From contig JARFIW010001082.1 of NCBI GenBank assembly GCA_036346225.1, forward strand, positions 4,836,001 to 4,900,000: a stretch of 64,000 nt of DNA, in the 5' to 3' direction. Made by a program: the position numbers and the translations under genes. Shown here piece after piece: positions 56,770-64,000 of this stretch. Source of the DNA: Platerodrilus igneus (lineage: Eukaryota; Arthropoda; Insecta; Coleoptera; Lycidae). Below the pieces are notes generated by a model that saw only the letters and a program-made list of their open reading frames with translations, searched no databases and was not told where the DNA came from. Numbering within the stretch: the stretch's first letter is position 1; every line of letters begins with the position of its first letter.

Positions 56770-57285
56770 AGTTAGGTATAGTTAAAAATGGCGGATGGGT
56801 TAGAGCGACGTCGGGCGATGGGTCTAGGGTGAAAGTTACAACATGGTTGTGACCCTGCTTAGGTTGGTAATAAGTAAAGATGACTCTTTTAACGTAAATG
56901 ACATGTTAAAAACAAAAGTACTAGAATGTAAAAATGGTGATATGAAATTTTAAGATCTAAGAAATGTTCAAATATCTACCTATACGGATCGAGTCAGTGG
57001 TTTAGTGGATAGGATATTCGCTTTGCACGCAGGCGGCCTGCGTTCGAAACCCGCTTCAATAAAATTTTTCTCTAAGAACTATATGACGTAGTTGCGTGGA
57101 AATGAATATACAGGATGGGGCAAAGATGAATATATGCAGAGCTAGTTCAAAATCGTGACGTAAAGAAATAAATAACGAGTTGTCAAAGTGACATAAGAAA
57201 AATGGCAGATTGCAAAAGCGACGTAATAAATTGCGGACTGTCAAAGAGGCAGTTGTCATCTTGACAGCTGTCAAAACTTTCACGA
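56770..57285 (+). repeat. Right arm of the 0.5-kb inverted repeat with a tRNA-like SINE head
   Basis: It pairs with 55,190-55,740. It carries GAGTCAGTGGTTTAGTGGAT (A box) and GCGTTCGAAACCCGCTTC (B box) at 56,995-57,060, then a body with AAAATGGCAG, GTCAAAGTGACA-like blocks and TTGACAGCTGTCAAAAC at 57,262-57,278. The acceptor-stem ends do not pair, so it is not a working tRNA gene. Confidence 0.75.
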
Positions 57286-60200
57286 TTTTTTAATCAACTG
57301 CATCAAAAAGCAGCATTATCTTTATTAAGTATTATCATAAGATCTAACAATAATATTTTTTATTCTCGTTTTGAGACTGTATTAGAAATACAAATTTATT
57401 TTTTTATAACATTCAGAAAACTACAAGATTAAATTCTTAGTATACCTAATTTTGGTTAACACATTTGAGGATTTGTTACCTTATATATGTATGTGTAGTT
57501 ACAGTGCTTATCTAAAAGTGCTTCATAGCAGTTTAATGTAACACGTCCATTATAGATCTATTACAGATGTGGTCATAACTTATGTAAATGTAGTATTTTA
57601 TTTAAACAATATAATATTCTTATGATTATTTTTGACATATGAACTGTAGATAACTTTATTCATACTCCGAAAAAGAAAGAATTTAAGTTAATAGAAACCT
57701 TTACAATTTATGAGGTTATTATTTTTGAAAAGGTAGTAATGAATAACATGAATTAAAACATTAAGGAGTAGCTTATATAAAATAGACTTAAACTGAGGTT
57801 ATTCTATAAAAGTTTGTTACAGATCCAAGGCGAGACGTTGCAATACAGTGTTCACTTGGGCAATTAGTAAGTACTTTATATTTTTAAAAGTGTCTTGTAT
57901 TTTATTGTGTTGGATTTAACATGCCTGAGGTTTCTATACCTGCCTCTAAGAAATCGGTTACATCTCAATCCTAAGACATAGTATAGTGGCGACCTTTATG
58001 TCATCTATTGTTCATATATTTGACCTTACGAATACAGTTCCATCTTGTAATACATCAACGATTACCCCTCACGCTTATTGCCTCAGTATACCTAATAAGT
58101 CCGATAACCGTTTTGTCAAATTAGGTTTTCTTACTCCCATTGGCCATTTTCCAACATTCTTAACCCTGGATCATAATTTTCAAATTCAGGAAACCTGAGA
58201 TACCTTTGTTTTCGTTGTAGTTTGATTAAGGTCACATCTATAGCTAATCGAAGGTAGGATTATAAAACGTTATAACTTTTTAATTATGTATATGTAAATT
58301 TTAAATATAAATGATTTTGTATTCATGTAGTAGAAAGTTAATCAAAGATGAACGTAATTATTTTGTTGGACGATGAATTAGCGACGAAACTAATTTTTGT
58401 TAAATTGAAGCATGATGTTGTCATATCAGGAAGTTTGGAGCAATTTAAAATACTAAAAAATATGTACGTATTAATTTTAAATGCAAGTTGTATTTATTGG
58501 TTGAGTTTAATGTTAATCAGAGCATAAAACTTTAGTATTTTGAATTAGCAATGAAATGATAAAAGAAACAGTGGGGGTATTTAACTGTTTTCTGTTTGTT
58601 GCTAAGGGCATTTCCAGACCGTAGGATTTAGAATGTCATGTAATTTAATATGGTATAGGGGAAAATCGGAGCGATAATGTTATTAATATATTTGATTTAA
58701 AGTCTTTTTTTAGAATTTCCTACAGTACCATCTGGCAATTTGAAATTAATGAATTAGGTTTTTGAGTATATTTGTATTTATATTGCAATTATTTAATATC
58801 AATAAAGGTTAAGTGTAAGTTTAATTTTAATTGTATTTATTTATGAACTAGGATAAAAAGTAATGAAGACGTCTTTGAGAGAGGCCTTGATTTCGGAAAT
58901 TTCTTTAATTATCACAAAACTAAATAAGCGTTTAAAAATGTTTTAGAAAAAAGAACTGTATTATGTAATGACAAAAGGAAAAAGACTTTCCGAATAAGTG
59001 AATATAGTAACATAGTTTTTGTATTTCAGCCATATTTATCATTTTTATTTCTTTATTCTTTTTATTTTTATTATTTTTTCCTCAAGAACCCACTGTAGTT
59101 AACTGCTGCATTCTTAAAATTGTTACGGGGTCTTCGTCCCTTCAAAAAATCTAAATTTATAATTTAAAGTATATTTTACTCGTAACAGTTCTCTATTTAA
59201 ATCAATTTAAATAGCGTTCTCAAATTTCGAACAACGTGATATGTTCAAAATGTTTTACCAAGCACGTAGTGATTTTGTTATTGCAAGATGTAGTTATTTT
59301 GAAACATATCCTGAACGCCGACAACCCTATAAAACAAATTTTAAGTTTAAACAGAAATCTTGTTGAATTCGAATGTTTTAAAAAGTTGTGCCTAGAATTT
59401 AACCGTAGATTAGCCGACAAAGATTTACAAAGTTTCCTACAGCAGATATAATTTTATTAAATTCTTTAATATGAAAGGCATTATAGTAATATCAGGTAAA
59501 TGATAATTCGACGACGTTTACTAATCGCAAATTCGAGAATTTAAATTTGCCTCAAACAACAGTGTTGTAGCATTTCAGTTTACCAAGCTATTTATTAGCA
59601 AGGTTCTTGTATATATAATAAATGTAATGTCCCCTTTTCGTTTATAAACCAATCACAAAAGCCCTAAAATTTTATGTTTCTCGAAACCGAGTCATCGTTA
59701 ATGTAAATGTAACTTTAAATTTTTGTAAACGCTTCTTTAGTTATTATATTCGAGGTTAATGCGTGCTTATTCGTGCAATAGTCGTTCTGGTTAGACATTA
59801 TAATTTGAATAAGGGCCGCCATGCCTACGGCCACGTCCCCAATATTCCACCCGAAGGTACTACATTGAACAGGTTCTGGTTATACAACAGATAAAACGTG
59901 CGCAAATGGATTGTAAGTTGTTGTAAGCAGTTGAAGCGGTTCGTTCATTCTATTCTTATTTATAATATTGGGGTGATAATGACTCAACAAATAGCTTCGA
60001 TCCGGGTGGCCTGGAGCAGCCGGGTTGCAATAGGTTTTTAGATCCCGGAGAACACGATGGACATTTCCAATAATTAGAAGATTCATTCCTAATTATTAAT
60101 GGTTGAAGAGTCGGCCGCTTTAAGTTTAGTAAATACCGTTGCACGTGGTGCATGAAGAATTGTTTGGTTAGTAGGTACGCATAATAATTCATCTATAGAA

Positions 60201-60949
60201 ATGGAGCTTTAAAATACAAGAATGAATTCGATTAAATTTGTAATAAAAATCGGTGATATCTACTGATTGGGCCAACATATGTGATTTGTAAGTTGGCCGA
60301 AGACATCTAGTGCTTTGTTTTGAAAAAGATACGCAGATAAGTTATATTTCTAATTTTGATGCTTAATTTACTAAGGTAAAAAACACTTTCCTTTGTTTAT
60401 TATATGTGAATATTTCATACGAAAACTTGAAATCTATGTTTATTGGCTTCGATCATAGCTGCTGCCCTTTCTTGTTAGATACAGCACGGCTCTCCTTCTA
60501 TTGTTTTTTGAATATATACTCTTTTTCATAGATATTCAGCGGTACGCAAAGGGGGTTAAGCAACCTAATGGCTACCAAGATCCCCCAACACTCAAGCAAT
60601 TGCCAAATATTCTAATTATTATTATTAATTTTTATCCCTTTATTAATAATTATTAAGCGTTGAAAAATAACTTTTATGCAGATTCATGTAGTAGTCTTTG
60701 ATGTGGAAATTGAATGACATCTTGTATTTTTGAACTAGATTTGTTGCATAAGCAAATATTATGCTGAATACCTGTTACGTTTGATAACGTGTATTTGGAA
60801 ACTGAAGGTTCTAACTTTGATCAGGCATTATTTGCAAGTAACAATTCATTTCCGAGGAGGTAGAAATAATATGGTGAATAAGTCAGCTTGATTTACGTCA
60901 TCTTTAGGTATATAACTACGTCTCCATTTAAAACACAGAAGTTGCTAAC
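57286..60949. other. No confirmed gene; possible decayed virus-like ORFs at 57.8-59.45 kb
   Basis: A TATAAAAG box at 57,805 precedes an ATG at 57,921 (MPEVSIPASKKSVTSQS). Further short frames start at 58,348 (MNVIILLDDELATKLIF) and 59,239 (ICSKCFTKHVVILLLQDVVI). None is recognised. At 59,842-59,870 a scrap of the SINE body (CCACCCGAAGGTACTACATTG) is present. Confidence 0.3.
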
Positions 60950-62383
60950 TTGTACTTGAGAAGAACCAATGATACCATACTTAGTGAAATTTTATGGTCA
61001 TTTTCCAGACTTTACTTACATGTGATCGCTTTCCAATGCAGATCATCAAACGTTTATGGCTGTACATTATCAGACACGTTAGTGCATTTTCTCATAAGGA
61101 ATTCATCGGTCGCGTTACCTTCTTTCGCCACTCCGGATAACTCTTCGAGTTTCGGAAGTTTCAAATTGCTAGAACTTTTTAGGACCGTACTGGACAGTGA
61201 GATTAAATATGTGTTTGCAAAAAATAGTTATACGAAAACGTCTTTCCAATTAGGTGTAAAAACTTTGACTACTTAGTTAAAAGGAGAGAAAATAAGAAAC
61301 GCTCAGTACATCGATTTCTAAAACAAGTTTTAAACCACCATTTTTTTCCTAATTAATGTTTTCATGTCTTCGACATCCATGATTAACTGTCACAAAAAAT
61401 GTTTTCAAATTTTTTGCAATCGGCAATATTAACTTAGTGTTTAGAAATACAAACAAACGCAAATATACTTTTACCGTCTGGCAAAGTTCTACAAGCAGTT
61501 AACAAAGTAAAGTCTTCAAAGTATCAAAACCTAAATTATTACAAGTTCAGAGTAGCGATTCGTAAAAGTTTTAAACCGTTGCTGAAGGTATAACAAGTGG
61601 GACTACGAGTTTTAAGAACTATGTGGGAGAATTACATTGCGCGTACTTTCGTGAGGTAAGGAATGTTACATTGTGTATATTAATTATTGTATAAAATGTA
61701 ATTAATAAAATTCTATAGTTCTAAATCGGTAAAGTTCACTAATAATTTGTTCTTTCATATCATCAAATATGTCAACAAAATTCTGTAGCACCTACATAAT
61801 TTGATTTTTCAAAGCGAATTGAGTGACTGTTTGCATAATTTCTAAAATGTCCCCGGTGGGAAGAGCTGATTATAGCTTACGATTTTGTGTGCAAAACGTG
61901 CAGTGTCCGAGGGCGGTATATCCAAGAAGCGGCAAATACCCTCTTGATCACGGTACATGTTTCACTTACATAATTATATTTAAGACAAAAAACTATTACT
62001 TTCTACAAAAAAATGTAATAATTTATTACATATTTATGCTTACGCATTAAAAAATATTATATTACCTTGCAATTTCTAAATAATTTTATTTCCTTTAATT
62101 CAACCAAAAAAAGACTAGCTTCAGTTGCGTCTTATCGTATCGATACACATCACAACCGTGCCCTTTCCTATCAATTTATATAGAGTTTCCTGTCGTTTCT
62201 TGCACAATTGTTAGCCTGTAAAAGCCATATCATATGAAGTTAAACTTGGTATTTTGTTTACAACTACATGCCGCTGTGTGCTGAAGGTCAGAGTTGTTTG
62301 ATTCAACAAATGTTTCTAAACTTGTGAGAGTGAAGTGTTAAGTTGCGTTTGTTGTGAATTACTGATAATATAAATTCAAATAA
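60950..62383. other. No recognisable gene
   Basis: A 108-codon plus-strand open frame at 60,950-61,276 starts at a non-ATG codon and shows no motif. The rest is AT-rich. Confidence 0.4.
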
Positions 62384-63950
62384 AATGGTATGTTTATTAT
62401 TAACTGTATTATTATTCATTAATATTGGAATAATGTGAAATTAGTTTATCTACTGTGAGTGAAATTACTATAAAAAGTAGGCCTTATCCAACTAAGCGGT
62501 TTTCTTTGTAACACAATTTTTTTGGAACATATAATTTCTTATAGTAAAAATTTAAAAAAATTAATCAGTTGGAATATTTTTGAAACATAACTGAATACTC
62601 GTGGCATAACTAATTAATTTCTGTTTTTGTTTAATTTCAAGGTTCCCAAAAAGAAAAACTTTTTGGTGCAAAATTTCGACAACGAAAAAAATTATCAACA
62701 AGAAAGAGAAGAAATAGCTAATAGTTTAAACAGGTAATTGCACATTCAGGTCGAAACAGTTGAAAATACTCCCTATATGTTTGTTGTGGTTTGTTTTGTA
62801 TTTTTCTTAATCTTCTTCCCAAAGAAGTTGAAAATACTATAAATGCGTCAATTAATTACAACACACAAGACTTTGTCGCCGATACCGATGCAATATTACC
62901 ATCGATCTCAGACCATTCAGGCATCTGTAAAAATTCCGATTTAGTTGAAGATATTGAAACTGCAGTTAAAACAAGAGCCAGCTATACAGAAATAAACAAC
63001 TTGAAAGGGCAAAATGATATTATGATTTCTGATAATCTAGGATTATGGTTTAACTTAATAACAAATGAAATTTAAAGATTTCTGGTAGAGTGTAAACCTG
63101 TGCAGCTAAAATAACATAATTATCCTGTTAACGAAAACGGAATAAAAGTTTCAACCGAATATTTTTTCAAGCAACTTTCCAGTCAGAGAATGACCTATTA
63201 ATTTGAAATTATTTGAAATCATTTCTGCTGCAAAATTTTTAGAAAATCTTTAACTTCAAATAGCTTTTCTGGTTCTGTAAAATTCTCTAATTGGCAACGC
63301 TTATTTTTGACTTCATCTCGCACAGCACTTATGTCAAAACTTGGATTGACTTAAATAAAATGTTAAAATTAAAGAGCACGAATAATGAATATTTTGTTTC
63401 ATAGAAATAAAAAAAAATATTAGTATGATGTTTTAAAAAAATTGTTGCAGAAGTTAAGTATTTATTTGGACAATGCAAATTTTGAAGGTTATTGTACAAA
63501 ATTTGTTATTCACGATAATGGCAATTTTTAAAAGCAATTGCAATGATTTCCACATTTGATCCAGTTATACGAAAGCATGTTAATCGGGCGGATAAGCCTG
63601 AAAAGCACTTATACAGGATTCCACATTATCAAGGACGTCCTATTCAAAATGAGTTCATAGATTTGCTATCTTCCAAAGTAACACCCCATTTTAAAACTAG
63701 TCCGCGCTTGAAAATATTTTTTAATAATTTTAAATTGTGCGTCAGATGGAAGTCACACTAAACATATAAGTGCTGTTTTAAGATAAACAACATTAAATAA
63801 CACTACTGAAAAAAGTGAAATAAATGGAAGCTCCATTGTTTTTTTATACAATATCAAATTCGACTGGGGAGGGTTTGTGTATATTTTTATTTGATTTGTT
63901 TGAAAATTTAAACTTTTACGACATTCGTGGTCAGCGCTACCGTAATGAGA
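62384..63950 (+). pseudogene. hAT-family (ZMYM/DUF4371-type) transposase relic, possibly continuing past the window
   Basis: Pieces on the plus strand include DNLGLWFNLITNEI with RFLVECKPVQL (63,030-63,110), matching the DLGLWP...I....R..LV..GP.Q block. VNENGIKVSTEYFFKQL follows. FSNWQRLFLTSSRTALMSKL (about 63,285) matches the dW......l..HE.S..H block. At 63,543-63,760 FDPVIRKHVNRADKPEKHL and HYQGRPIQNEFIDLLSSKV match DUF4371 (FDP.L..H......YL...IQNE.I..L). Upstream, ATG at 62,389-62,391 is followed directly by a GTATGT donor. After a 250-bp gap, AG and an open stretch VPKKKNFLVQNFDNEKNYQQ end at AAACAG/GTAATT, suggestive of exons. Joining them to the next piece as read gives a stop, so I treat it as a relic. 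Confidence 0.6.
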
Positions 63951-64000
63951 CAAATATGCGCCAAAAACACATTCGTCTGCAGAACCGTATTAGTATTATT

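Noticed and set aside
56991..57066. A working tRNA gene
   Set aside because: A and B boxes are present but the ends do not form an acceptor stem, and an inverted partner exists at 55.4 kb; it fits a SINE head.

Overview
The window is AT-rich, gene-poor eukaryotic DNA, most likely from an insect or another arthropod. It is built almost entirely of transposable elements, and I see no convincing host gene. Families recognised are Polinton/Maverick (virus-like, self-synthesising), hAT, mariner, piggyBac, two related APE-RT non-LTR retrotransposons, an RTE-like LINE fragment, and at least two tRNA-derived SINE-like repeats. All calls come from reading the sequence; no database search was run.

Polinton material occurs four times. 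(1) At 1-4.46 kb there is a virion module: a PLA2-like minor capsid gene running off the left edge, an intact packaging ATPase, two broken morphogenesis-type genes, an integrase with a single stop, and an unknown gene. A TATA-rich tandem array follows to 5.25 kb. (2) At 24.06-26.83 kb a decayed integrase module lies between inverted copies of that same unknown gene. (3) At 36,921-51,637 lies a complete-ended element of 14.7 kb with AG...CT termini, coding inverted repeats about 3.1-3.2 kb long, and a perfect 6-bp target duplication TATATT. It carries a broken packaging ATPase with an N-terminal pipsqueak-like helix-turn-helix, and tandem small ORFs and a PolB 3' fragment in its TIRs. (4) At 55.87-56.69 kb a relic holds two genes homologous to the TIR genes of element 3, flanked by long inverted repeats containing tRNA-like heads.

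Other regions in order: RTE-like fragment (5.7-6.3 kb); hAT pseudogene (6.7-9.1 kb); mariner pseudogene (10.8-11.7 kb); dimeric SINE (11.7-12.2 kb); SINE with a 14-bp TSD (13.4-13.75 kb); piggyBac pseudogene split by a nearly full-length LINE (15.27-21.35 kb, LINE at 16.09-20.52 kb); a purine/pyrimidine strand-switching minisatellite (21.46-22.13 kb); mariner C-terminal relic (29.2-29.5 kb); two further SINE copies (32.6 and 34.5 kb); a second, more decayed LINE (51.8-54.5 kb); and a second hAT relic (62.4-63.95 kb) that may run to the right edge.

The left half of Polinton 3 (about 37.5-44.5 kb) is an indel-ridden, G-poor version of sequence that reads cleanly in the right TIR. It looks more like poor long-read consensus than biology, so negative statements about genes there are weak.
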